From the NCBI GenBank assembly GCA_022264855.1, contig JABYQU010000018.1:124001-188000 (forward strand): 64,000 nucleotides of DNA, given 5' to 3'. This document shows positions 36,108-47,458 of the stretch, piece by piece (the first letter of the stretch is position 1; each line of letters starts with the position of its first letter). Both the position numbers and the translations under genes were made by a program. A model generated the notes under the pieces. It did not search any database. It was not told the origin of the DNA and was given only the letters and a program-made list of their open reading frames with translations. The DNA comes from Lenzites betulinus. Taxonomy: Eukaryota > Basidiomycota > Agaricomycetes > Polyporales > Polyporaceae.

Positions 36108-37596
36108 CTAAATCATGCGCCGTAGTATCATATGACATGGCCAGTACTCCACCAGACCTCTCTGCAAGGCGGAAAATTGCGCGCAGACGTGCCTGTCAGT
36201 GTGCGGGCCGTTCCAAAAAGCTTCGGAGCAACATACAACATTATCAATTATCAAACTATTACATTGAGGAAATACTGAACCATACTACGCTCGCCCTACG
36301 GATTTGTAGCCACTTCATAAATAAGGCCACACAACGCATTCCTCGAAATGGTGGAATCGGGCATGGCGTGCGAAGCATCGCCGTTCACCCTCAAGTAGTA
36401 TAAAGTTTACTATATAGGCGGAGTTACATTTTGTAGTAAACGCGACGCGCCGGTCCTATCCTACTAAGCAGCCTAGCACTCAATGTCAACGTTCAACAAA
36501 CCACTGCAGGTGCGAGTCAACGTTGGAACTTCAGTAAAGACGAGACTTGATAGATCGGCATGAATACAAGATGTAACATCGTGCGATGACCGGTGACATA
36601 ACGTAGTCCCATCATGATGATCTTGTGTGGCGTACTCAGGTTAGCTTATTCTACATTATGCTAGATCCGTACAACTGGCTGCGCGTAACGTATAGGCAGG
36701 TATAGGCGCGTCCGGAGGATGTGATTACTGAGGATACGACAGGGACTTACGCTCGTCGGCCTTGCAGTCGCAGAGTGGTCATACGAAAGTCTCAGGGCAT
36801 CAATACTCATAGCACTCATACTGGCCCCTAGCATCACAAGCCGAAGACGAGCGATAGAATTCGCTAAAACATACATCTATAGCACGCGAGAGCAGACAAA
36901 GACGATAGAGACGGACTCCGGGCTACTCGGCGACCGGCGATGGCCCAAAGGGAACAGCCACTAATTAATAACCGAAGACCCGAGAGATCGGGATCGCACC
37001 GGGCGACGACGGACCTCCTCCCCCTAGGGCCACAGGGCACGGCATCTTGTTGCGTCGCTTTGGAAGGCAAGGTCAGACCGAGGCTCATGGGCCCCGAGCG
37101 CAGCCATACTTCTCCATCTAGGGCATTGTTGCACTTTCCCAGCCGCGGGCGGCAGGAACACGGGGAGCAGTACTTGAGTAGATGATGGTTTAAACGTTTA
37201 TGTGCGTCCTGCTGCGTACCGGTTCCACCCAGATCTACATCTAATTCAGCCTGATCCAGATCTACAACTGTCAGCACCCTCGATATTCAATTTCGTCCTC
37301 TCCCACACGCACTAGTGGCTCGACATTTGAAGCGCCATGTTTGGTCTCTTGAACCTTCACCCGGCTCAGTATTCGCTGCGCCTGTCACCCCATCCCGCTA
37401 GCCTCGCCACTAGTCTCCGTTGCCGCCTCTAACAGATATAGATGACTCTCCACAGTCCCTTGGTGTTTCCGTGCACTCTTTCAGCCTCGGCCGTTTGAGC
37501 GGTGGCGCACCTCGCCGACTCTCTGTTGTCGACCACGTCCTGGGTGCTTCTTCGCTCTCTGAGGTTGACACTTGACGCTTCGTTCACGCTGGAGCT
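36108..37596. other. Intergenic, nothing recognised
   Basis: No coherent gene. A self-complementary AT stretch (TATAAAGTTTACTATATA) lies near 36400-36417. Open frames at 36864-37277 lack motifs. Confidence 0.4.
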
Positions 37597-39422
37597 ATGG
37601 CACTCAGCCCCGCAGTCGCCGCCCTCTTGGAGGCCTTGCCCACCATCGAGAAAATCCGGTATGCCGAACGTGCGTAGCGACACCATTCACAGAAAACCAC
37701 AGGCATTGACTGACGGTTCCGCAGTGTCCAGCTCGGTAATCGTCTTCTTTGACCATTGTGAGTCCTTTGCACTTGTATGCGCCAGTGGGGCGTGCCCAAC
37801 GTGCTCTGATGCCTGGCATGGTAAAGTGATTACCCTTGATCAAGAGGTACGTCGCCGCACAAGTTATGTACGGAGGAAGGATCTTGACGCGACTGACCTT
37901 ATCTTTGAAAGGTTAACCTCGTATGGGTATGTTTCAGAATGTCCACGCGAAGTGGTTGGCCTACTGATTATTTGTACATCAGCGAACACACTGGTCACTG
38001 GGGAAGATTCTGTTCCTACTTGTAAGAATCTCCCTCTTCCCCTCGTGTGCTCTCGTACCCTAACTACATGTTTCTAGAATCGATACTATGCTCTGTGCAT
38101 CGTCATGTAAGTAATCGTTGGGTCCATATACACTCGCGCCACTTACGCCTAGCCATTAGCTTCAACAACTATGGTCAGCATCGCTGCGACTCTTCTTCTG
38201 TGTGTTCTGACCGCCTATGCAGCGCTATTCAATACCGACAGCCTCTCCGATGCCGTAAGCCAGCGCCTTCATCACAATCGCATCCGGGTCAGCTAACCGT
38301 TAATGTGCAGTTGTTCGTTCGCCTCGACTCCCATATAAGAAGAAGTTGACCTAATTTTATATCGACAGCTGTCTGGCTTGGTTCAGGAGTCAAGGATGGA
38401 CGGGTGTTCTCGCGTTCATCATCACTGAACGTGAGTCTTCTTACTCATGACCTCTCGACGGACGCCTGACACATGGCGTTTCCCGTAGTCATCCTGTTGC
38501 TTCGGCTCTATGCGCTTTATTTCCGTGACAAACGAGTGCTGGTCTTCATGGCCATTGTCTTCCTGGCCTCCGCCGCTGCGTCTGCCTACGTGATGGGAGT
38601 CGCTATGAATGGCGTCGGTGGTACGTTCTCTCGTCTTGCCCACTACGAGATCGTGCGACTAATTTGTCTCTCAGCCATGGCGGTAACATTGCCACAGTCA
38701 CAATCAACAGTCTGCGTGCCGACACAGCTCCCAGCCCATTTCTACGCGTTCTGGATACCGATGTTGATTTCTGAGAGCATCCTGTGCGGCCTCGCGCTCC
38801 TGCGGGGCTTCAAGGCATACATTCCGGGCTCGAACATGTTCCAGAACGGGAAGCGCATCATCCAGGTCCTCGTGCGCGACTCGCTCTTCTACTTTGTCAT
38901 GTACGCCCCTCTCTTTCCCTGCCCATCTCTTCCGCCACCGCAATCTCAGCAACGTGCCGCTTACCTGCCCACCTCTCTAGCATCTTCGCGACCTACCTTA
39001 TCAACACTATCCTCTTCTTCGCGCGCCCCGACTCCGAGATCGAGATACCCATCGGCTTCGCCTTCTCCCTCTCCGTCGTGCTGGCGAACCGCCTCTGCTT
39101 GAACGTGCGCGGGTATATTCGCGACGACCAGTCCATCCTCTCGTCGCTTCCCCCTCCGCCCCCCGGCGGCGTCGCCCTCGTCTCCCTCCCGCGTTCCCAC
39201 GGCCACTCCGGGTACGCGCGCGGGCACGGACGTGGGCACGGGCGCGGGCCACACTACCCGGCCCGCGACGACCGAGACGGCGACGGGTACGAGAGTGCGG
39301 AGGAGCGCGAGCGCGCGTTCGGCCAGGCAACGTTCTCGATCGTGCACGGCGGCCCGCTGAGCGATATGGAGCTGCGCGAGCTCCGTGTGATGCGTGCGCA
39401 GAGCCCGAAGCGCATGACGTAG
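37597..39422 (+). CDS. E: DUF6533-family multi-pass membrane protein
   Basis: The model has 13 exons: 37597-37669, 37725-37757, 37827-37846, 37912-37926, 37983-38021, 38078-38106, 38160-38173, 38223-38254, 38311-38312, 38369-38430, 38489-38620, 38675-38900 and 38981-39422, giving 372 aa. The DUF6533 signature is assembled across tiny exons: SSVIVFFDHLITLDQEVNLVW, then THWSLGKILFLL and NRYYALCIVIFNNY. Later come the transmembrane segments LLLRLYALYF, VLVFMAIVFLASAAA, HFYAFWIPMLISESILCGLA and IFATYLINTILFFA, and the family end IPIGFAFSLSVVLANRLCLN. The cytosolic tail is Gly/His/Arg-rich. The 2-nt exon is needed to keep frame and supplies the residue before the conserved Cys (FCLAWF). The family is abundant in Agaricomycetes and unassigned. 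This is the only DUF6533 copy here for which a complete model can be drawn. Confidence 0.8.
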
Positions 39423-40338
39423 AGCTGGCGGTTGCGTCGCTGGTGCGTCCCACCGCTTTTCTTGTATATACCTTATGCCTTTCTCGTGTGCGTGCGGACG
39501 GGCCGCCGGTGTTTATAGTGTATCATTGGTCCGCCGCCCCGACCACGCTATTTCCTCCCTGCAGGGCAGATCTGCCAATACCGTTACTGTACTACCCACT
39601 CAGCATTTTAGTGCCTCGTCGTCTACTTTATCAACCCTGCGTACTATATACTGTATACCGTCTCATACATCTGCGCATCACTCCAGTGTACTACCCGCGT
39701 TGTACGTTCAGACCTGTGCCCTGTGTTTGTAGACTCACCCATGCTGTCGTCTCGTATTAGCTTGTATCGCAATACAGGACACTACAACATTGTGCGCTGC
39801 ATTTTCGATCTTACCGCTGTACATTGAACGGTAGATGAAGTGCACGTAGGAGGAGGCACGGTCTATCCCTTCCCCAATTCAATAGTTAGCGCTGATAAAG
39901 CGGAGACGTCTCGCGCATCTTTGCCTGAGGCCCCTACTATTGCCGCGCAGTGTACGATACAGCCGTTACTGGCTGCTGTCAACGTAGGAACAAACTGACT
40001 ACGTATACGCCAATTGATCAGCACAGTGCAAACATGTGATACGATATAATACAACACTGAGTAGGCGGGTTCGTACATAAGACCGAGAACTCGGGCTTTT
40101 GAAAGATTACGAGGTAAGATAGTGGATGAACCTGGCGATGACGTAGAAGGGCGGACTCTAGTACCGTGAATCAGAATAAGACCAAACTGAATGCATCGCT
40201 ATGAGAGGCACGTACAGGTGGGTGGTGGTCGTGTAGTCCTCCCGGACGGGGTTGGCAAACAGATGGGACGAGTCGTTCAAGATCCAAGAGAAGGGTCAGC
40301 GACTCTCCAGCGACTGTAGACGGGATTGCGGAGGCGCG
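39423..40338. other. 3' flanks of convergent genes E and B, nothing recognised
   Basis: AT-richer sequence containing the presumed 3' ends of both genes. No repeat or RNA gene was seen. Confidence 0.45.
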
Positions 40339-42138
40339 TCACGCCGCTGTGCTCGAACCTCCCGCCTCCATCGCCGGTGCCTCCGCTGGGACAGCCGGCT
40401 CCGCCTCGGGCTTCTCGTCGAACGTGTCGAGAGCCGTGTCTTCCGACTCGTCGGAGAACGAGTCAAGCAGGACCGGGCCGGAAAATGAACTGAGGAAGTA
40501 CGAGTTCTCGGGCGCGTCGCCTGCCTTGGATCCCGTAAAGTGGAGACTCATGTCAGACTGGGAGAACGACGAGCCGCCGCGTTCGAGTCGGGAGTTTGTT
40601 TCGTAGAGGTCGAGCAGGAATCGACAGTTGAGGATCGCGGTTATGCTGTACAATGTGCACTCGTGATCAGCGGCTAGATATCCCGGCGGTGGAAGAGTGG
40701 GCGTACGGATCGATGAACCCGATGGGCCAGTTCGCGTTGTTCTCTGGATCCGTGATCTATAGAAGGGGACTCTGATGAGATGATGATATGCGGAACGGCT
40801 ATTCAAGCGAACGTACCGAGAGCGTAGCAAGAATGAGGTCTAGTAGATTACCACACATCACTGTGCTGTATACATGTAAATGATGACGGTGGCGATTCTT
40901 AGCTTACATTAGATCTTACATGAAATAGATATTCCCTACACCAAGCAAGAACACACATTCGAACATCAGGACCTGTATCAGACCGTCGAATCAGGCATGA
41001 GCTCACCGTTTGTCCACATAACGTCCTGTAGCGATGGTTGCTGGAAGCTATCACTTATGACCTTGCGAGACGTCCTGGTCGCCCGCCAAGTGACGACGAT
41101 GGTGATGCAGTCAGCGATTATTGCACAGGATCGCGCGACAACCGTCACTGCACGGATCGCCTGCAGTTAGTGTTGAACAACCCAGCTAGCATTGCATCTC
41201 GCTTACATCTGCAGATCGCGGATGTCAGCATCGTTGGATGGCGTTTGGGTCCTCTTAGAAGAGCAGGACTCACGCTATATGCTCCGCTGTGGTCATTGTT
41301 GAATTGGCAGAGCAGTTTATGGGAGATGGGAAATTGGCAGGCGGGGACTGATGTATGGTGATCTATGCCAACGCGCGTTAGCCGACTTTCATAGACCTCG
41401 GCAGAGAACACTTACCACATTGACCAGGAATGGACCAAGACTGATCAGCAGAGCGATCCCCCCTAGCAGCTTGTTTCTTCCCGAAAGAACGTACGTCCTA
41501 AGCGTGGTCAGTACTTTCGCGTTCAATTGAGCGGTTGTATTCCAAATTTCGTAGGTAGCGGAGACGGACTCACTGGCGGGCCCAATCAAGGCCAGCAACG
41601 CTAGGCACGAAAGGAGCCAGCCCAGAGCTATGCAACTTCACGGCGATCGTGTTAGTGCTGTAAATAACTATAAGTCCTGAGGCGAATATTCACCCCTGCG
41701 CGCAGCGATATATGCGCTTTAGCACACGTAGATGTTCTAGAGGTTACGTATGCTTACGATGTCCGATACTGGCTCAATCGTCCCAAGTGCGATAACAAGA
41801 TTCATCAAGCTTATGTACCTGATGTACAGGTACACAAGCCGGGAGGCCTTGGACTTGCCCGAGTGCCAGACATATTGGGACTCCCTGCCCAGGCATAGAA
41901 TGTAATCGTAAACGTAAACCACTGTCACATTCAATAAATATCTCCATCAGACGGCGCGAGCAAGAAACTGCATTGCACGATGACTTACCCGTGGGGGCAA
42001 TTATGCAGGCAATGGTGGTCCTCCTGTACGCAAGCATACGGTCAAGCCCAGCCTCCATAACATCGGTTACATCATAGCGACTACTCACACTTCCTGGTAA
42101 AGCGTGACTATGACTGCCGCAGGAATGTCCGCCGACAT
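40339..42138 (-). CDS. B: DUF6533-family membrane protein, paralogue of copy A
   Basis: Minus-strand exons read in order: 42138-42089, 42023-41989, 41921-41758, a 2-nt exon 41695-41694, 41635-41574, 41513-41416, 41362-41274, an unresolved stretch, 41160-41007, 40935-40920, 40865-40817, 40756-40707 and 40645-40339. It starts MSADIPAAVIV and carries VYVYDYILCLGRESQYVW, the helices LGWLLSCLALLALIG and LLGGIALLISLGPFL, then ARSCAIIADCITIVVTWRA and the family end SITAILNCRFLLDLYE. The tail is acidic and Ser-rich. The junction between the 89-nt and 154-nt exons does not keep phase with simple GT-AG choices, so one small exon near 41210 is missing from the model or the gene has a lesion there. Copy A (14303-16966) shares its exon lengths. 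Function unknown. Confidence 0.7.
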
Positions 42139-42764
42139 CTTGAGCGCCCCAAGAGTCGAGAATCGAACGGGGGAAATATGGCTGGACCCGCAGGGAGACG
42201 GTTGGAGTGTACTGCGCGGAGTATATATATATATCATAGCTCGGATCTTGTTGCAATGAGCGATCGGCACGCAGGGTTGCGGGCGGCCTCTAAAATCAGT
42301 GCAGGGTCATTACGGCTGTGGTGGTCTCGCAAAACAGCATCGCAGTGACGCGGGCGCGTGTACGACCCTATTTCCGGCGAATCAAAATGCCTTGACCATG
42401 ATGCAAGGGTCGGGGCAAGGCCGTTAAGTTTGGACGATGGTCCAATTTGGCATGGCTCGCACATTGCTTGAAGTTGTTGGAAAATGAGACGCATGAACAG
42501 CGCGCAGTGTCACCGTAGATAATAGAGAAAGTCGCCTGTATCGGGTGTGTTCTGTTCGACATAGTCAGACGGCCACTGTCTCATTCTCGGCGCCGCCATA
42601 TTCAAATACCTTATCTCCACGGTGCCGCCCAAGAGACAAGTCGCTCCAAGTAAGAATACTGATTGATGGCCAGGTAAGGCTAGTACTTACCCATTGTATG
42701 TTCGGACGGGACCCAGTGTTCGGGCATCCCGATGATGGCATGCGATGACCTCTGCTGAGAATCT
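42139..42764. other. Intergenic with outer inverted-repeat arm
   Basis: GGGACCCAGTGTTCGG at 42708-42723 is repeated inverted with one change at 43225-43240, outside the MITE at 42765-43146. A TA run lies near 42221-42235. No gene was seen. Confidence 0.45.
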
Positions 42765-43146
42765 CAGCGCACTCAATTCTGTTTTTTTATTCTCACTTTA
42801 TTCACACGGACCTCGGCTAAGGGCGTTTGTTGAGGTCATACCTTCCGTATATGTTTAGGCTTACTAATGAATGATGGGGACGAGGAAACAGCAGCAAGCA
42901 AGCTTCGCAGCACAACCCTCCGGCGTTATACTGCATATGAAAGCGAATCTTTCCCAGATTTTGACTGGCCCTTTGTAGAGCTGAACTACAACAGTGTGGT
43001 AAGTTTCAAGGCAGAAAGGGAGGGAATGGATGAGGGAGACGTATGTTTGCATGTTCTGCTCTCCGCCACAGGCAGAACAGCCTCGCACCCTTAGCCGAGG
43101 CCCGTGTGAATAAAGTGAGAATAAAAAAACAGAATTGAGTGCGCTG
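42765..43146. mobile_element. 382-bp MITE with 59-bp terminal inverted repeats
   Basis: 42765-42823 and 43088-43146 are inverted copies of 59 bp with one mismatch, starting CAGCGCACTCAATTCTG and containing a T7 run. The flanking trinucleotide TCT occurs directly before and after the element, a possible 3-bp target duplication. The interior has no credible protein. The near-perfect arms suggest recent movement or gene conversion. Confidence 0.8.
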
Positions 43147-44682
43147 TCTGAGAGCATGAGTATGAAACTCGGCAAAGGCTATAGAGCGCCGTGACTGCGC
43201 AGTTGCTTAGCTGCATCAAAACGTCCGAACGCTGGGTCCCTCTCTTTTGTTAGACTCTTGTTTACGTGAGTTCCACCGGATTCTCGACAAATCTTGTACA
43301 GTTATATAGGCGGATATAAAAAGCCATCCTGCGCGGTTTCGTTATTGTCGGTGGGGAGGGGAAAGATATATCCGTTGTGCACTGAGAGGTGTCATTCGAA
43401 CCCTGTTGGTTGCCTCCCAGCTAAGCGCCTCGTGCATGCTTACATGTACATATGTGCTGGACGCTGTCGTGAGCGGGGTAGGATGTTAACATGTGCAGGA
43501 GCTGCCTACTTGACCTTCTCCGGAGAGTCGTTTCAAGACGGCGCTGGATTGTGTGTGGCCGCCGCGAACCCGGAAGGCCGGTGCGTTGTGTAGCAGAACC
43601 CGCAACCACAACGTCGTGCGGCTCAAGTGAAGGGGGCAGAACCGGCGTCACGCGCAGTGGGATACTCGCCGCCCTACGCCTGCGAGGCAGGTTAGCGGCT
43701 GGTTACGCAGAGCAATGTTGCATAATCGTACAGCATGATGAGGGCTATGCCGAGTTCGCGCTGTGCGATCCCGCGTAGCGAGAGCGGTGCGGATATGGAC
43801 ACAGCGACAGCATTAACCATCTGTGAATGCGATGAGCTTAATAGCAACTAAGGTTACCCCGCGAAGAAAGGGGCTGGCTCTTTGCCTTTCCCGTGCGCTC
43901 GAGCTCAGTTGCAATTCGCGGGCGCTTCAATAGAGGCGGCCTGACAGACATGGATTTAGCGATCATGCACAGGATAGAGAGAACGCCCCCACGGATACAA
44001 GAGACGGCTACGGTCGGCCTAACTTGAACTTGCACTTTGGAGTCATTCAACGCCAGACCACAGAGAAGTGCCCAAACCGAGTATATTCGAGATTTCGACC
44101 CTATATTGCGGTTCGGAGCCAAGGAGTGTGTACGGCGCCGGGAAGCGTACAGAGCGTCATAGTGTTCCACTGAGTCGTGGACAACGAACAAACTTGCTGG
44201 TCCCGCGCTTGCATGGAGCGCCCACGAATGCTACAACAGGGTCACATGACATGGTACAAATAACGCGACGCGCGCATGGCGGCAGTTCGCGAAGGTTTGC
44301 GAGCACTCATCGGTCGCGCGCTTTTCTGGCTGTAGTAGTTGCGCGATGTCGACGAACTATCCGCCTTCCACATTCCACCTCTGTCTAGTTATAGATGTCG
44401 TAGCGGTCCTCAAGGCCTCACGCGCACGACTGGGTTCACCGATCATATCGTTGACACTGGGGTCGAAGTGGGGAGTGTGTACCATGTACTGACTGAACTG
44501 AGCCGCGACAGTACAATGTTTCGTGCGCTTGCCCATCACCGCAAACTGACCGGAAACGTGGCGTTCGCTTAGTACATATGATAGTGATAGTATAACCTCG
44601 ACTCGAACCACAATATTCGACGTGACCTCATCTTGGTCTTATGGATTCAACACAAGATGGGACTTTCCGCCCGGGGCCATAC
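43147..44682. other. Intergenic, nothing recognised beyond the outer repeat arm
   Basis: The outer inverted arm is at 43225-43240. The remaining open frames (for example 44068-44388 plus) carry no family motif and no splice-consistent neighbours. Confidence 0.4.
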
Positions 44683-46176
44683 TCACTTCTGCGCAGGCTC
44701 GGAAACCGCCTCTCTACCAAGGAGCCAGTTGATACCCTGAACGAGATCCTCCCGCACACGCACAGCAAGCGCGATGTCCGGGAAAGTGTAGTGAAAGCCA
44801 TGCGCTGCGCCCGGATACCTATCGCACGAGCTTATCAGCATCCGCACCAACGGTTCCTCTTCGAGCGTCGAGGGGCATGAATCATATGATCTGACACGTA
44901 CTCGATGAAGCGACACGCGCCCTCCCCGCCGGCCACGCGCATGGCCTTCGCGTACGCGCGCCCGTCGTCACGCAGCGCGTCAAGGCCCATGGCCTGCACG
45001 AACGCGCGAGGTACCCCCACGTGCGATGGATACAGAAGGGGCGCAAAGCGAGGGTCCGTACGCGGGGGGTTGTAGAAGTCTGTATTGTAGGTATGGAACG
45101 CGTTAGCAGGCTAAGACCGGCGGGGAGAAGAGGGTGACGAGGGCGTACCGGCGAGGTGCTCTATGATGGCGCGCGGGAGGAGCGGCGCGTGCCTGTTTTC
45201 TTCCATAGCCAGCATCTCCGGCTTGAGCCTATCCGATTATGTGAGTATGGGCGTCGAGCGTAACAATGTCCAGCGCAATCGGGGTGGGTACTAACCATTC
45301 CGGATAGGCATCAGGACTCGCACCAACCGGCTCCCGAAGGACCTGCCCAGTAATCTGCCGGCCGGGCTCAGCACTAAAGAACGGGTCGTCGCGCGCCTCG
45401 TGGGCGAGCACGGCAGCAAGGTTCCCTCCAGCCGAATGTCCGCCGACAAGGAAGCCCTTTGAAAGGTCAGCCTTAAGGAAAGCAGTGTTCAGGACAATCT
45501 GGAGGCAATAGGTTGTTAACGTAAATGCTGCGGAGGAAGCGCACCGAGACATACCCATTTCAGCGCGGCGAGACAGTCATTAACTGCCGTTGGGAAAGGG
45601 TGCTCAGGAGCGAGACTGCCGAAATACATTAGATGCCAGCGTGAAGGACTGAGCGAGAGGTTCTTACCGGTACTCAATGTTGACCGTTACTATCCTCAGA
45701 TCGACAGATAGTTTGCGCAGGAAGTAGTCATCCAGTTCAATACTACCAGCGGTCCATCCTGGCACATGAATGTCAATATGTCGTTCTCTATGGAAGAGTG
45801 CAGCATCGGAATCACGCGGCCTACCTCCACCATGTATGTTGACGAGGACGGGGAACCTCTCCACATCGTCTTCGACCACAGGCACGACACATCTAACGAT
45901 GATCTCTCCGCCCTCGACAGCGACTTTCCTATCCTGCAAAACGTATGCGGATTCTAAATGTCCTGTGTTAGCCATATCACACGAGAAAGCCGAGGGCTCG
46001 GAAGATTCATCACCTTGCGGTAGGAGTGGTTCCATGTACGCCTTGAACGGCGTGGTACAGACAGCATCGAAGACCACCCGTATACCTGTAGCAGAGGGCG
46101 GCTCATGGGGTGCAGAATCGTCTGCCTTCAGTACGTCCAGGTGGACAGCGAGCTCGGGATCGACATAGGCTGCCAT
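44683..46176 (-). CDS. F: HSL-type alpha/beta hydrolase (esterase/lipase, Abhydrolase_3)
   Basis: Eight exons: 46176-46014, 45953-45825, 45758-45668, 45615-45555, 45498-45296, 45228-45149, 45079-44902 and 44818-44683, giving 346 aa. The oxyanion-hole motif HGGG is at residues 95-98 in NIHGGGW. The nucleophile elbow is GHSAG with Ser170. The acid is probably Asp276 in GLDALRDDG, and the base His308 in AAHGFHY. LAPEHPFPTAVNDCLAALKW is the usual HSL-family helix before the nucleophile. There is no signal peptide, so a cytosolic carboxylesterase is likely; the substrate is unknown. The paralogue G lies 12.7 kb away in opposite orientation with the same exon lengths. The gene appears intact. Confidence 0.9.
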
Positions 46177-47458
46177 AGAAAACGTTGTTCTAGAAATAGC
46201 CGGGGGTATGAGGACGAGCTCTATGTTGTCGTCTCGGACTTTTATGGATTCTCCGTTAAGCGCGGCTTGCGTCCCTATGAGCGAAGAACTCGCTCCTGGT
46301 GCATTGAGATAGACGGCGCATAGCACATGTACACTGGCAACTGTTTATGATGACATCAGAGGGGGTACGTTTAGTTTCCTGAATCTGTCAGCCTGATGTG
46401 TGGCGTCGACTGTATGAAGGCGGGGGGCCTACACGAATACCACCGGCAAGGGTTCCATCGACGATAAAGCAGTAGCACCTATCGCTGACTATGTCATCCT
46501 TGTCGCGTTATGCATCGAGAATTACATGATAGACCAATTAAACTGCTCACAAGATTTGTTAATACAACCTAGAGCGGGAGAACAATGTAATAGCTTACAG
46601 CACGGACGACCTTGCGCCATCGCAGGATACCTTTGTCATTACGCTCCCGCGGCTGACTTATCCGCAGGTTGATGATCACATATGTCCAACTGCGACAGTT
46701 CGCAGTGACATACCACAGAATTCGAGTCATGGCTATGGATCTAGACAAGTGCGAGGGAAAACCGTAGAACCTGGGCCACGGTACGACATGGCACATACGG
46801 ACTCAGGCTTGTAGTGATCTTATGCATCGTCCCCGTACGTGGCCACCCATTGCAACTACATATTTCGCCGGATGTCCGAGAATCGTTGATCGCCGCGAAA
46901 ATGAACTGCTTACTTTCAATGTTGAGGGTCCCATGAGCTTGAACATCGTATAGCATGCGGCGTGCTGTGCATGATGTTTCGACATGTACTATTCAACACG
47001 ACCAACCTGAGGACTCAAGGAAGCGTGCCCTGAAGTAGCAAATATTCAAGTCACCTGTTAGCGGCCCTCTACTCGGTGGATTACATACAGTATCTTCTCA
47101 ACGGCCATGTTCTGGTCGACCCAGTATCACGCCTGTTCCGGTCTGTAGGAAATATCCTCCCGGCATATGAAATACCAGAAAACTCGTCTGAGTACGTGGC
47201 ATTCAGAGTGTTCAAACGTTGAAGCCAGCTGAGTGAATCAGTGTGCAGTGCTACCGAGTCGGGAAATAATTAGTAAGTAGCGGAGTCCCAAATTGTTTAC
47301 ATGCTTAGAAACTCGATACGACCTTCTCAAGCTCAAGGCTCCTTCTCCTCCTAAAGTTTCTTTGATCTGTACACACCTCATCACCATGTCTCTTACTGTA
47401 CGAACTTGACGAAAGGCACAACGTGTTCAACGGACCACCGAAACTCGCGCAAAATACC
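46177..47458. other. Intergenic upstream of F, contains a block shared with G
   Basis: The region immediately 5' of F (46177-46240) resembles that 5' of G, so the promoter was duplicated too. A second block at 46609-46690 also matches the G side. MSLTVRT-type short frames near 47386 could be a leader exon of the TLDc gene. Otherwise nothing was seen. Confidence 0.4.
46609..46690 (-). repeat. Conserved block upstream of F, partner of 56882-56945
   Basis: Read on the minus strand, the block contains GATCATCAACCTGCGGATAA and ...TGACAAAGGTAT; the G side has the same words with scattered changes. Both could encode similar peptides (VIINLRISQPRER against LIISLRISNPQDR). It lies roughly 450-500 bp upstream of each esterase start. 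Confidence 0.55.

Noticed and set aside
38961..39453. Long Arg/Gly-rich minus-strand frames opposite the end of gene E
   Set aside because: They are the antisense of the E tail, whose GC-rich codons keep the other strand open; E has clear family motifs.
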